Assembly: GCA_947630295.1 (NCBI GenBank)
Contig: CANRGZ010000001.1
Location: forward strand, 1 to 64,000
Direction: 5' to 3'
Length of the DNA stretch: 64,000 nt
Source: an uncultured Lachnospiraceae bacterium
Lineage (GTDB): Bacteria; Bacillota; Clostridia; Lachnospirales; Lachnospiraceae
The position numbers were made by a program, and so were the translations under genes. Shown one piece after another: positions 7,420 through 17,019 of the stretch (its first letter is position 1; every line of letters starts with the position of its first letter). The notes beneath the pieces are model-generated. The model was given only the letters and a program-made list of their open reading frames with translations, was not told where the DNA came from and ran no database searches.

Positions 7420-8259
7420 ATGGCAGATACAAAAACTCCGAAAGAAATCATTCAGACTACCATGAAAGCGGGAGAGGCAAAGACAAAGCTGCCGCTTCCG
7501 AAGATGATTTTACTTGGCATCCTGGCGGGCGTGTTCATTGCCGGCGGTGCGGCGGCCAGCAATGTGATTATGCACAATATTGAAAATGTCGGCATAGCCC
7601 GACTGCTGGGCGGCGCCTGTTTCCCGGTGGGACTGATGATGATTGTGCTGACGGGATGCGAACTGTTTACCGGCGACAATCTGATGATTATGGGTTTGCT
7701 GGACAGACGATATAAACTGACCGCCATGCTGAAGGTACTGATTGTTGTGTACATAAGTAATCTGGTCGGCTCTGCCGTCGCGGCACTGTTCGTGTATCTG
7801 AGCGGGCAGTTCTCCTATACGGATCAGCTGCTGGGCGCGTATACGATCAAGGTGGCATACGGCAAGATTTCCCTTTCCTTCAGCAAGGCCATGTTTTCAG
7901 GCATCCTGTGTAATATCTTTGTCTGTCTGGCGGTATTTATGGCTACGGCTTCCGAGCAGGCAGCCGGCAAGATACTCGGGATTTTCTTCCCGATTATGGC
8001 CTTTGTTGTCAGCGGATATGAGCACTGCGTTGCGAATATGTATTATATTCCGGCGGGCATACTGGCAGCCGGCAATTCTGCATTTGCTGCAAAAGCCCAG
8101 GAGGTCTACGGCTATTCGGCTGCAGAACTGGGACGGCTGAATATCGGAAATTATTTTGTGAAAAATCTGCTGCCGGTCACACTGGGCAATCTGATCGGCG
8201 GGATGCTGTTTGTAGGGACGGTTTACTATATTGCTTACGGAAAAGAGAAGGCAAAATGA
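7420..8259 (+). CDS. Formate/nitrite transporter (FNT family)
   Basis: This 279-residue protein has six hydrophobic segments and the FNT signatures GCELFTGDN, SGILCNIFVCLAVFMA, SGYEHCVANMYYIP (with the central conserved histidine) and NLLPVTLGNLIGG. It forms a pentameric channel for formate, nitrite or a similar small anion across the cytoplasmic membrane. In a fermenting Clostridia, formate export or uptake is the likely use. Its stop overlaps the start of the first ABC exporter gene (ATGA). Confidence 0.92.
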   Translation: MADTKTPKEIIQTTMKAGEAKTKLPLPKMILLGILAGVFIAGGAAASNVIMHNIENVGIARLLGGACFPVGLMMIVLTGCELFTGDNLMIMGLLDRRYKLTAMLKVLIVVYISNLVGSAVAALFVYLSGQFSYTDQLLGAYTIKVAYGKISLSFSKAMFSGILCNIFVCLAVFMATASEQAAGKILGIFFPIMAFVVSGYEHCVANMYYIPAGILAAGNSAFAAKAQEVYGYSAAELGRLNIGNYFVKNLLPVTLGNLIGGMLFVGTVYYIAYGKEKAK

Positions 8260-10001
8260 GTAAATACCTGAAGAAATACTGGATATTTGCGGTGCTTGCA
8301 CCGCTTTTTATGCTGGGCGAGGTGACAATGGATCTGCTGCAGCCCAGACTGATGAGCACCATTGTGGATGAGGGCGTGCTGGGTCTGCACAATCACAATG
8401 TCGGAAATCTGCAGCTGGTCATTTCCACGGGGCTGCAGATGATCGGGCTGGTACTGATCGGCTGCTGCTGCGGTATTTTATCCGGGGTGTTCGCCAATCT
8501 GTGCAGCCAGAACTTCGGAAATGACCTCAGAAAAGACGCATTCCGGCGGATCATGTCCTTTTCCTTTGAACAGACGGAAGGATTCTCTACCGGGTCGCTG
8601 ATTACCCGGGTGACCAACGACATCACGCAGGTGCAGAATCTGGTGATGCAGTCCATCAGAGGCTTTGTAAGAACCTTTTTATTATTTGGCGGCGGCATTT
8701 TTTTTATGCTGGGACTGGATTTGAGTTTCGGCGTTGTCGTGGCGTGCGCACTCCCGCTGGTGATTTTGTGCGCCGCTTTTTTTATTGGAAAGGCAAGTCC
8801 GAAGTTCAGCGTGCTGCAGAGCCGTCTGGACCGGGTCAACAGCATTCTGCAGGAAAATCTTTCCGGCGCCAGAGTGGTGAAAGCCTATGTAAAAGAACCC
8901 TATGAACAGGCGCGTTTTCAGACGGCGAATACACAGTTGGTGGGAACGCAGGTGGATATCCTGCTGCTCTTTTCCTATATGACGCCGATCATGAATATTA
9001 TTTTGAATATTTCGGTGGCGGCGGTGATCAAAGTGGGTGCCATCCATGTGCAGGCCGGTACGATTACGCCGGGCAATGTCATGGCGGCCATCACCTATGT
9101 TTCCCAGATTTTAAATGCGGTGGTCCGGGTCTCCATGATTTTTCAGACGATTTCCAGGGGCGCCGCTTCCGGCCGGCGGATCAGCGAGGTTTTGCGCTGC
9201 GCGCCGGTGATTACCGACGGCAGTTTTTCCGGAGATACGAAGGAAAAGGGAACGGTGGAATTCAGAGATGTTTCCTTTGCATATCCTGGCATGGGCACGG
9301 AACAGGTGCTGCAGCATATCAATCTGCGGATTGCCGCAGGAGAGACTATCGGCATCCTGGGTTCCACCGGATGCGGAAAATCCACGCTGGTCAGCCTGAT
9401 TCCCCGTTTTTATGATGTGACGGAGGGAAGCGTTCTGGTTGACGGGGTGGATGTAAAAGATTACCGGCTGAAGGAACTGCGGGACAAGGTTTCTTTTGCC
9501 CTGCAGAAGAGTGAGATTTTCAGCACCAGCATTGCGGAAAATATCCGCTGGGGCAAACCGGAGGCGTCGGCGGAGGAACTGGCGCAGGCGGCTTCATCCG
9601 CCCAGGCCATGGAGTTTATACAGCAGAGAAGCGACGGATTTGAGACGGAAGTGGCCCAGCAGGGCATGAGCCTTTCCGGCGGACAGAAGCAGCGGCTGGC
9701 CATCAGCCGGGCGCTGGTGAAGCCGGCGGAAATATTGATTTTAGATGATGCGACGAGCGCCCTGGATCTGCGCACGGAGCACAGGCTGTACGAGGCGCTG
9801 GAAACCTATCATCCGGAGATGACCAAAATCATTATCGCACAGCGGATCCATTCGGTGATGGACGCCGATCGGATCGTGGTGCTGGAAAACGGAGAAATCG
9901 CGGACGTGGGAACCCATGCTGAACTGCTGGAAAACAGTGAGGTTTACCGGGAAATATACCGCTCACAGCTTAAGACCGGAGGTGAGACGGATGTCCGGTG
10001 A
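8256..10001 (+). CDS. ABC exporter half-transporter, first subunit
   Basis: This 581-residue protein has a six-helix membrane domain (about 10-305) fused to an ATPase domain (about 335-575). Walker A is GSTGCGKST, the signature is LSGGQKQR, Walker B is ILILDDATSALD. Walker B ends in Asp-Asp rather than Asp-Glu, so this is probably the non-canonical site of a heterodimeric exporter of the BmrCD/LmrCD kind. The next gene supplies the canonical ILILDEAT partner. The start overlaps the FNT stop. Confidence 0.9.
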   Translation: MSKYLKKYWIFAVLAPLFMLGEVTMDLLQPRLMSTIVDEGVLGLHNHNVGNLQLVISTGLQMIGLVLIGCCCGILSGVFANLCSQNFGNDLRKDAFRRIMSFSFEQTEGFSTGSLITRVTNDITQVQNLVMQSIRGFVRTFLLFGGGIFFMLGLDLSFGVVVACALPLVILCAAFFIGKASPKFSVLQSRLDRVNSILQENLSGARVVKAYVKEPYEQARFQTANTQLVGTQVDILLLFSYMTPIMNIILNISVAAVIKVGAIHVQAGTITPGNVMAAITYVSQILNAVVRVSMIFQTISRGAASGRRISEVLRCAPVITDGSFSGDTKEKGTVEFRDVSFAYPGMGTEQVLQHINLRIAAGETIGILGSTGCGKSTLVSLIPRFYDVTEGSVLVDGVDVKDYRLKELRDKVSFALQKSEIFSTSIAENIRWGKPEASAEELAQAASSAQAMEFIQQRSDGFETEVAQQGMSLSGGQKQRLAISRALVKPAEILILDDATSALDLRTEHRLYEALETYHPEMTKIIIAQRIHSVMDADRIVVLENGEIADVGTHAELLENSEVYREIYRSQLKTGGETDVR

Positions 10002-11802
10002 GACCAATGCGCAGATCAGCAATTATAAAATTCCCGGTATGCGGGGACCCCGCAGCCGGCAGGCGGCGGAGAAAGCAAAGGACAAAAAGGGAACGCTGCG
10101 GCGGCTGGTGCAGTATTTTGCAAAGGAAAAGAAAATCGTTCTGTTTCTGCTGATTGCGGTGCTGCTTTCCGTCGTCTGCTCTGTTTACGCGCCGAAGCTG
10201 CAGAGCGACGCCATCGATCTGATCGCGGAAGGACGGTTTACGGGACTGAATGATATTTTGATCATTATGATTCTCATACATACCGGCAACAGCTTCTGCA
10301 CCTTTATTCAGGGCAGGTACAGCGCCATATTAAGCCAGAACATTGTCAGCAGGATGCGGAAAGACCTGTTCGATAAAATCGTCAATCTGCCGGTAAGCTA
10401 TCTGGACCGGCATTCCCACGGCGATATGATGAGCCGGATGACCAACGACGTGGAAAACATTTCCAATACGGTTTCCCAGTCTATGAGTTCTCTGTTTTCC
10501 GGGGTATTTACTGTCATCGGAACGGTGGGAATGATGCTGTATCTTTCCTGGAAACTGGCCCTTCTGTCCTGTTTTACGATTGTATTGACGGTGACGGCCA
10601 CAAAGTTTCTTTCGGCGGCCATGCGGCGCTTTTATACGAAACGGCAGATTCTGCTGGGCAGCTTAAACGGTACCGTGGAGGAAATGGTGACGGGGTACAA
10701 AACCGTCGTCGCCTACAACCGGCAGGAAGCCGTGATGGCGGCGTTTGACAGCAATTCAGACGAACTGACCAAAACGGGTATCGCGGCGGAAATTCTGGGC
10801 GGTTCCATGGGGCCGGTGATGAACGTCATTAACAATATCGGATTTGTAATTATTGCCGCCTTCGGCGGATATTTCGCGATTAAGGGAAGTATTTCCGTGG
10901 GAATTATTTCCGCCTTTATCGTTTACGCGAAGCAGTTCGGACGGCCCATCGACGAAATCGCGCAGATTTACGGGCAGATTCAGACCGCCATTGCAGGCGC
11001 GGAACGGGTGTTTGAGATCATGGACGAGGCGGACGAGGACCGTGCGGGGACCTTAAGGTTGGGAGAGGGCGCCGGCGTTATCCGGTTTAAGAACGTAAAT
11101 TTCTCGTATCTTCCCGGCAAACAGGTCATCTATGATTTTGACTTTGAGGTGCGGGCTGGACATAAGATTGCGCTGGTGGGGGCCACCGGCAGCGGGAAAA
11201 CCACCATGGTCAATCTGCTGATGCGTTTCTATAACGTGGACAGCGGAGAAATCTTGATCGACGGCGTCAATATCCGGGATATTGATCGGGATACGCTGCG
11301 TAAGAATATTGCCATTGTACTGCAGGATACGATTTTGTTTGCGGACAGCATTCGCAGCAATATTGCTTATTCCAGAGAAGACGCCACCATGGAGGAAGTG
11401 GTCGCGGCGGCGAAGATGAGCCATGCCCACCGGATGATTCGGCATTTGCCCCGGGGCTATGATACGGTGCTGACGGAGTCCGGGTACAATCTTTCCCAGG
11501 GACAGCGGCAGCTTCTGGCTATTGCCCGGGCATTTCTGGCCAATCCGAAAATATTGATTCTGGATGAGGCCACTTCCAGCGTTGATACCCGGACGGAGAA
11601 GCATATTCAGGACGCGATGATCCGGCTGATGAAGGATCGCACCAGTTTGATTATTGCCCACCGGCTTTCCACGATCCAGGACGCGGACTGTATTGTGGTG
11701 ATGGATCAGGGAAGAATTATCGAAACAGGCAATCACGAAGAGCTGCTTGCAAAAAAAGGAAAGTATTATGAACTCTACACCAGCAATGATGTTGAAGAAT
11801 AA
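9991..11802 (+). CDS. ABC exporter half-transporter, second subunit
   Basis: This 603-residue protein has a basic N-terminal extension of about 45 residues, a membrane domain (about 50-335) and an ATPase domain (about 360-600). It has Walker A GATGSGKTT, Walker B ILILDEATSSVD and signature LSQGQRQ. It carries the catalytic Glu missing in its partner, so the pair is likely one heterodimeric multidrug or lipid exporter. The start at 9991 has GGAGGTGA upstream and lies inside the end of the previous gene. The substrate is not determinable. Confidence 0.9.
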   Translation: MSGETNAQISNYKIPGMRGPRSRQAAEKAKDKKGTLRRLVQYFAKEKKIVLFLLIAVLLSVVCSVYAPKLQSDAIDLIAEGRFTGLNDILIIMILIHTGNSFCTFIQGRYSAILSQNIVSRMRKDLFDKIVNLPVSYLDRHSHGDMMSRMTNDVENISNTVSQSMSSLFSGVFTVIGTVGMMLYLSWKLALLSCFTIVLTVTATKFLSAAMRRFYTKRQILLGSLNGTVEEMVTGYKTVVAYNRQEAVMAAFDSNSDELTKTGIAAEILGGSMGPVMNVINNIGFVIIAAFGGYFAIKGSISVGIISAFIVYAKQFGRPIDEIAQIYGQIQTAIAGAERVFEIMDEADEDRAGTLRLGEGAGVIRFKNVNFSYLPGKQVIYDFDFEVRAGHKIALVGATGSGKTTMVNLLMRFYNVDSGEILIDGVNIRDIDRDTLRKNIAIVLQDTILFADSIRSNIAYSREDATMEEVVAAAKMSHAHRMIRHLPRGYDTVLTESGYNLSQGQRQLLAIARAFLANPKILILDEATSSVDTRTEKHIQDAMIRLMKDRTSLIIAHRLSTIQDADCIVVMDQGRIIETGNHEELLAKKGKYYELYTSNDVEE

Positions 11803-13027
11803 CGGTACGCCGGAAAAGGATCCGTACAAAAGGACCCTGTATGCCTCCTATCTGGACTATGTGGTGCAGGGCATCGTCAACAATGTAAACCCGATCCTGC
11901 TGATTTATTACCAGCGTCTGCTGGGACTGCCGCTGACAAAGATCAGCGCACTGATTGCAGTGAATTTCGCGGTGCAGATTGCCACGGACCTGCTTTCGTC
12001 CCGGTATGTGGGAAAAGTGGGGATTCGTAAATGTATGCTGCTTGCCAACGGGATTTCGGCACTGGGACTGATCGGGATCGCGGTTTTTCCCATGCTGGGC
12101 GGCAATGCATATCCGGCGCTGCTTGCGGCCACGATACTGAATGCGGTGGGCGGCGGTTTGATTGAAGTGCTGGTCAGCCCCATCGTAGAGGCCATTCCCG
12201 GCAAACATAAGGACAAACGAATGAGTATGCTGCATTCCTTTTACAGCTGGGGCTGTGCGGTGTTTATCGCGATTTCCACGCTGCTTTTAAAGCTGCTGGG
12301 TGCTGAGCGCTGGTATATGGTCCCGGCCCTCTGGGCGCTGGTGCCCATGGTGGATATGATTTTGTTCTGGAATGCGCCGATCTGCAGAACGCCGGAAGAA
12401 AAAGGGAAAAACTCCATCGGTGCGCTGTTAAAAAACCGGCTGTTTTGGGCGGCCTGTCTTCTGATGGTCTGCGCCGGTGCGGGAGAAATGGCCATGTCTC
12501 AGTGGGCTTCCTATTTCAGCGAGGTGGGCCTCGGCGTGGACAAGACCCTGGGCGATTTGCTGGGACCGGGCTGTTTTGCGGTACTGATGGGCCTTTCCCG
12601 TGTGATTTACGGAAAATCCGGCGGCAAGGTGCGGCTGGAGCGTGTCATGAAAAACAGTGCGCTGCTTTGCCTGGCCAGCTATCTTCTGGCGGCCTTTGCG
12701 CCCCATCCCCTGCTGGGGCTGGCTGGCTGCGCCCTCTGCGGACTGGCCTGCGGCATTTTCTGGCCGGGGACTTACAGCATTGCCGCGAAGCGCTTTGCGA
12801 CGGCAGACGCCGCATTTTTTGCCATACTTGCCTTTTTCGGAGACGTAGGCTGCTTTTCGGGACCGCAGCTGGTCAGTCTGTCCTCCGGGATTTTTCCCGG
12901 CGCGGGACTGAAAGCGGGACTTTGCGCGGCGGCGGTCTTTCCCCTGGGATCTTTTTTACTGCTGCAGTTTGGGCTGAAAAAAGAAAAAATCAAAGAACCA
13001 AAGCAAAAAAAGACCGGGGCTGATTGA
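11768..13027 (+). CDS. Major facilitator superfamily permease
   Basis: This 419-residue protein has about 12 hydrophobic segments and a basic tail after the last one (KKEKIKEPKQKK). It resembles sugar or fucose-type and FPN-like MFS members of Firmicutes. The start at ATG 11768 has AAGGAAAG upstream and overlaps the ABC gene by 35 nt, so the three transporter genes are probably one operon. The substrate is unknown. A strong bidirectional terminator follows directly. Confidence 0.82.
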   Translation: MNSTPAMMLKNNGTPEKDPYKRTLYASYLDYVVQGIVNNVNPILLIYYQRLLGLPLTKISALIAVNFAVQIATDLLSSRYVGKVGIRKCMLLANGISALGLIGIAVFPMLGGNAYPALLAATILNAVGGGLIEVLVSPIVEAIPGKHKDKRMSMLHSFYSWGCAVFIAISTLLLKLLGAERWYMVPALWALVPMVDMILFWNAPICRTPEEKGKNSIGALLKNRLFWAACLLMVCAGAGEMAMSQWASYFSEVGLGVDKTLGDLLGPGCFAVLMGLSRVIYGKSGGKVRLERVMKNSALLCLASYLLAAFAPHPLLGLAGCALCGLACGIFWPGTYSIAAKRFATADAAFFAILAFFGDVGCFSGPQLVSLSSGIFPGAGLKAGLCAAAVFPLGSFLLLQFGLKKEKIKEPKQKKTGAD

Positions 13028-13047
13028 TTCAGTCCCGGTCTTTTTTT
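13005..13047. terminator. Bidirectional terminator
   Basis: A-tract, GACCGGG stem, loop, CCCGGTC and T-tract form a symmetric intrinsic terminator between the convergent MFS and coat-protein genes. The stem plus A/T tails pairs over more than 12 bp. Confidence 0.9.
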
Positions 13048-13063
13048 CGGTCAGGCGAAGGCG

Positions 13064-13339
13064 TTATACCGCTGCCTGATAGCTGCATTCAAATTTTTGT
13101 TTTGCCTGCTGTACCTTGTTGTTTTCCGCATCCGGCGTCGGGTAGTAGCCTTTATCATGCATGATATTGAATACCTCGAACTGGATGTCATGCTCCTTTT
13201 CCAGCAGATCCATCATGGTGTCCCGCAGACCGCTGTTTACGCATTCGTTTGCTCCCAGGTTGTAGAGACTGGTTGCTGCCTTCTGGGCGTAGAGAGCATC
13301 TTGTAATACTTCTTTTTCTTCATAAACTTGTTTTTCCAT
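13064..13339 (-). CDS. CotF-like spore coat protein
   Basis: This 91-residue helical protein belongs to the CotF/ferritin-like coat family. It has MEKQVYEEKEVLQDALYAQK at the N-terminus, then SLYNLGANECVN and EKEHDIQFEVFNIMHDKGYY. Such small proteins are made in the mother cell and deposited on the spore. The start at 13339 has AAAGGAAA upstream on the minus strand. It is paired with a second small member just upstream, as is common in Clostridia. Confidence 0.82.
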   Translation of the reverse strand: MEKQVYEEKEVLQDALYAQKAATSLYNLGANECVNSGLRDTMMDLLEKEHDIQFEVFNIMHDKGYYPTPDAENNKVQQAKQKFECSYQAAV

Positions 13340-13373
13340 GCCAACATTTCCTTTCCGTCCCTCTGACATCTGA

Positions 13374-13553
13374 TTACAGGTAAGCGTACAGGGCATTAAA
13401 ATGACCCTGATGCTGTGCGGAGATCTGTTCCAGCTTGTTTTTCAGATCTTCTTCCTGACAATGTTCCGCGAGCATTTTAAACTTTTTGACAAGCAGCGCT
13501 TCTTCGTTTAAAATGTCATTCATTTGTGACAATTCTTTTTCGGATAAACTCAT
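13374..13553 (-). CDS. Small CotF-like / ferritin-like coat-associated protein
   Basis: This 59-residue helical protein has MSLSEKELSQMNDILNEEAL and a C-terminal HQGHFNALYAYL. It is preceded by AGGAGG on the minus strand. It resembles the N-terminal half of CotF-family proteins and lies 34 nt upstream of the CotF-like gene, so the two are probably one sporulation operon. Confidence 0.7.
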   Translation of the reverse strand: MSLSEKELSQMNDILNEEALLVKKFKMLAEHCQEEDLKNKLEQISAQHQGHFNALYAYL

Positions 13554-13669
13554 TTTTCCGGCGCCTCCTATATTTAATTTACAAGGATAGTATGGACGGA
13601 AAAATGCGGTTTTATGACCGGAAACAGCAGAGGAAAATGGAAAATTTTGGCAGTTTTTCATTATATTTT

Positions 13670-14344
13670 TCAGAAACCGTATTTGGTATGGATCCGTTCC
13701 AGCTTCTTTCCGACAGGGCGGGTCAGCAGGAGCAGGAAAAGAACATTGGAAATCACATACAGGATGGTGGTGCTCATGGAGGTCAGCGTCATGGCGCCAT
13801 AGCGGGCGATGGAAAATTCGCCGCCAAACCAGAGGGTGCTGTAGAGATCCATCAACAGGGAATAGAGGACGCCGCTGACAGCGCCGTAAAGGACGGTGAG
13901 GGGCAGGCTTTTTTGCAGCGGCTTATGCAGCAGACCGGCAAAACAGCCGATGATGCCCCAGGAAAACATCTGCATAGGGGTCCATGCGCCCTGTCCGAAC
14001 AGGAAATTGGAAATCAGCGCGGACAGCGCCCCGGTGACAAAACCGGATTCAGCCCCCAGATAGATACCGGTAATGATAATGAGCGCGGTAATGGGCTTAA
14101 AGTGCGGAATATAAGCAAAGACTATGCGGCTGGCGGCAGACAGCGCCGTCATCACGGCAATCAGGATCAGCCGTTCGGTACGCAGATCCTTTTTTTCAAA
14201 ATTTAAGAAAACGGGAACCAGCGAAAGCAGGGCAATACAGACGGCCAGCCAGGTGTAGCTTTGTTCCCGGAACATGAACCCTCCCAACACAATCAGCGCC
14301 GGAATGAAAACAATGATAATCAAAAGACCGAAGATGCGTTTCAT
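13670..14344 (-). CDS. ECF transporter substrate-binding (S) component, cobalamin-type candidate
   Basis: This 224-residue membrane protein has about six hydrophobic segments. The stretch HFKPITALIIITGIYLG followed by SALISNFLFGQGAWTP matches the S-components I associate with corrinoid (CbrT-like) uptake. The start at 14344 overlaps the stop of the ATPase gene (ATGA). It completes an EcfT-EcfAA-S operon. The divergent neighbour is a corrinoid-protein activator, which supports cobalamin as substrate, but no cobalamin riboswitch is visible upstream of the operon. Confidence 0.75.
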   Translation of the reverse strand: MKRIFGLLIIIVFIPALIVLGGFMFREQSYTWLAVCIALLSLVPVFLNFEKKDLRTERLILIAVMTALSAASRIVFAYIPHFKPITALIIITGIYLGAESGFVTGALSALISNFLFGQGAWTPMQMFSWGIIGCFAGLLHKPLQKSLPLTVLYGAVSGVLYSLLMDLYSTLWFGGEFSIARYGAMTLTSMSTTILYVISNVLFLLLLTRPVGKKLERIHTKYGF

Positions 14345-16029
14345 TTGTGATTGCCTTTCATCAGTGCGCATACCTGCGCAACGGTTACGGTGTTTTGGAA
14401 AATGCCTCTGGAAATACGGCTTGCCGCAGTGGTATAAAAATGATTTTCCGCGAAAAAGCGCTCCGGCGGCGCAGCGGCCATGATTTCCCCGTCAAACATC
14501 AGGGCGCAGCGGTCTGCAGCCAGCGCGGCAAACTCCACGTCGTGGGTGACGCAGAGAATAGTCATGCTTTTGGCAGGCGGTTTCGTCTGTCCGCCGCCTT
14601 CCGAGGGACCCCTGCGGACATAGGAAGAAAGAAAGGCCAGCAGTTCATTTTTTGCAAAGGCGTCCAGGCCTTTGGTGGGCTCGTCCAGCAGCAAAATGTC
14701 GGGTCGGCGCAGCAGCAGCTTGGCCAGCGCGCATTTTTGCTGTTCTCCGCCGGACAGGTCGAAGGGGTGCTGCGCAAGCAGATGCGAGATGCCCAGATCG
14801 TTGGCGATCTGCGTAATGGCGGCTTCCTGTTCTTCTTTTGTATAGCCAGCCATTGCACACATATCCTGCAGGTCTTCCAGAATACTGTCCTTTAAAAACA
14901 GATCCAGCGGATTTTGCGGCAAAAGCGCAATGCGCCTGCCGGATTCGGGATCTTTTGGCTTCTGTACCTTTCCGTGTATCAGCAGTTTTCCGCGGACAAG
15001 GCGTTCCGTCCCTGCGAGAATGCGCAGCACCGTGCTTTTTCCGGCGGCGTTTGCCCCCAGCAGACAGAACAGTTCCCCTTTTTGCACCTGCAGACAGGTG
15101 TTTTTCAGAATATCTTTGCCCTCCCGTTCATAACGAAACCACGCGTCCTTCAGCTCCAGTACGGTTTCTTCGGAGAGACTGCGGGACTGCAGCGGATAGA
15201 TGGCGGGACGGGCGGCGTCGGCCAGCATACGCCGGCCCTCGTTGACCGTCAGGGGACAGCTGCCGGAACCGCCGGCGGTCTGCCAGATGCGGGAAGCGGT
15301 GGGAAAACCGGCAGTATATCTGGCATCCGTCAGTGTCCGGCATACGTGGCGGGGATCGTCAAACGCAACGATTTTTCCCTCGTCCATGACCATGACCAGA
15401 TCGGACAGACAGAAGGCTTCCTCCAGCCGGTGCTCCGCCAGGATTACCGTAATGCCCAGTTCCCGGTTCAGTTTTTTGATGGTATTTAAAAATTCGGAGG
15501 CCGCAATGGGATCCAGCTGGGAAGTCGGTTCGTCCAGCAGCAGCAGCTCTGGCGACATGGCCATGACAGCGGCCAGATTGAGCAGCTGTTTCTGCCCGCC
15601 GGAAAGCCGGTCCGTGCTTTCATGGAACCATTCCGTAATGCCGAAATAGCTGGACATTTCTCCGACGCGCAGCCGGATGACGTCGGTATCAAATCCCGCA
15701 TTTTCCAGCCCGAAGGCCAGTTCATGCCAGACCTGATCAGTGACGATCTGATTGTCAGGATTTTGCAGAACGTAGCCGATTTTTACGGCTTTGTCTTTGT
15801 CGGAAAGATGTTCCAGCGGCATGCCCCGGTAGAGAATGGTCCCGGTTTTCTGCCCGTGGGGGGTTAGCGCGGGTTTGAGATTTTTCAGCAGGGTGGTCTT
15901 GCCGCAGCCCGAAGGCCCGCAAAGCGTGACAAACGCCCCCTGGGGAATATTGAAACAAAGATCCCGCAGCACGTCCTCTGTTTGCGTGGGATAACGAAAG
16001 CTCAGATTCTCGATATGTAATAATTCCAT
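14341..16029 (-). CDS. ECF transporter ATPase, fused EcfA1-EcfA2
   Basis: This 562-residue protein has two ABC domains. Domain 1 (about 3-225) has [16 protein letters not shown] and LLLLDEPTSQLD. Domain 2 (about 290-540) has GANAAGKST, LSGGEQQK and ILLLDEPTKGLD. Both have Q-loops and catalytic glutamates, so both sites look active. It energises vitamin uptake with EcfT and the S component. The start at 16029 follows AAGGAG and overlaps EcfT by 28 nt. Single-chain double ATPases are common for dedicated (group I-like) ECF systems. Confidence 0.9.
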   Translation of the reverse strand: MELLHIENLSFRYPTQTEDVLRDLCFNIPQGAFVTLCGPSGCGKTTLLKNLKPALTPHGQKTGTILYRGMPLEHLSDKDKAVKIGYVLQNPDNQIVTDQVWHELAFGLENAGFDTDVIRLRVGEMSSYFGITEWFHESTDRLSGGQKQLLNLAAVMAMSPELLLLDEPTSQLDPIAASEFLNTIKKLNRELGITVILAEHRLEEAFCLSDLVMVMDEGKIVAFDDPRHVCRTLTDARYTAGFPTASRIWQTAGGSGSCPLTVNEGRRMLADAARPAIYPLQSRSLSEETVLELKDAWFRYEREGKDILKNTCLQVQKGELFCLLGANAAGKSTVLRILAGTERLVRGKLLIHGKVQKPKDPESGRRIALLPQNPLDLFLKDSILEDLQDMCAMAGYTKEEQEAAITQIANDLGISHLLAQHPFDLSGGEQQKCALAKLLLRRPDILLLDEPTKGLDAFAKNELLAFLSSYVRRGPSEGGGQTKPPAKSMTILCVTHDVEFAALAADRCALMFDGEIMAAAPPERFFAENHFYTTAASRISRGIFQNTVTVAQVCALMKGNHK

Positions 16030-16892
16030 GTCAGCTTCTCCTTGCATTCAATGATAAAGGGTAAAAATGAAAGAAGCGCAAAAGCGGCAAATACAACGTA
16101 AGAGGCGGCATTCCAGCTGCAGCGGACGGCAGGATAAAAGAAAAACCGGATGCTGCCCGTCGCCATGCCGGTGAAAACAACGGCGCTGCAGGCCAGATCT
16201 GCGCAGATCAGAAGAAGATCCCGCCTCGTAAATCGATAAATCGAAAAATGACTGCGGCCGGGCAGGCCGTAACCTCTGGCCAGCATGGAAGCGCCGGTGT
16301 CAATGGCATTTTCCAGCGCACGGGAAACCAGCGCGCCGAATACCATGGCGGAGGCTTTGATCTGATCTGTCCAGCCCTTGCCGGAGAACAGGCCGATGGC
16401 CTTCTGGGTCCGGGCAATCTGACGGTAGCGCCGTAAAAACGCCGGCAGCAGCCGCAGCGCCATGGAAAGAATCAGGGAAAGCCGCGGAATGACCCGTCCG
16501 AAGAGATAAATGAACTTTTCGGAGGTCATAAGGACATTGAAACATTTGAACCAGTACAGCACCGCTACAATCATAAAGGCGGTTTCCAGACCATAGAAAA
16601 AGGCCTCCAGCGTGACCGGCTGATGATTGAGGTAAAACAACGGCGTTTCTCCGTTATGGGAAAACAGCGGATTGCTCAGGGCAATCAGCAGAAACATGAT
16701 CAGGTAAAATCCGGCGTGACGGAAAAAATCCCGCAGACCGAAGCGGGCAAGGGCCAGACAAACTGCGCCTGCAAAAGACAAAAGCGTAATGACGGGATTC
16801 ATCGAAAACATGGAAACGATGAAAATAGATACGAACCACAGCATAAGTGCAAGCGGGTGAAAAGCGCCGAACCCGGAAGTAAAGTTTTGCAT
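16002..16892 (-). CDS. ECF transporter transmembrane component (EcfT)
   Basis: This 296-residue protein has four to six hydrophobic helices. The coupling-helix signature is present as SMLARGYG (about residue 205-212), and another Arg-rich coupling segment lies near ALRLLPAFLRR. It links the double ATPase to the S component. It is the first gene of the minus-strand operon; its start is 127 nt from the divergent corrinoid activator start, so the two share a short promoter region. Confidence 0.88.
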   Translation of the reverse strand: MQNFTSGFGAFHPLALMLWFVSIFIVSMFSMNPVITLLSFAGAVCLALARFGLRDFFRHAGFYLIMFLLIALSNPLFSHNGETPLFYLNHQPVTLEAFFYGLETAFMIVAVLYWFKCFNVLMTSEKFIYLFGRVIPRLSLILSMALRLLPAFLRRYRQIARTQKAIGLFSGKGWTDQIKASAMVFGALVSRALENAIDTGASMLARGYGLPGRSHFSIYRFTRRDLLLICADLACSAVVFTGMATGSIRFFFYPAVRCSWNAASYVVFAAFALLSFLPFIIECKEKLTWNYYISRI

Positions 16893-17019
16893 GGATACCT
16901 GTCTCCTTCCAGTTCTTTATAATAGCATTAAAATAAAAGCCCAGGCAACAAGTAATTGAAGGGTTTGGGAAAATGTGTTAAAATATTTCAGAAATTTTTG
17001 TAAACAGAGGTTTGCCGAT

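Noticed and set aside
16893-17019. Cobalamin riboswitch before the ECF operon
   Set aside because: The divergent intergenic region is only 127 bp and shows no B12-box-like or multi-helix structure.
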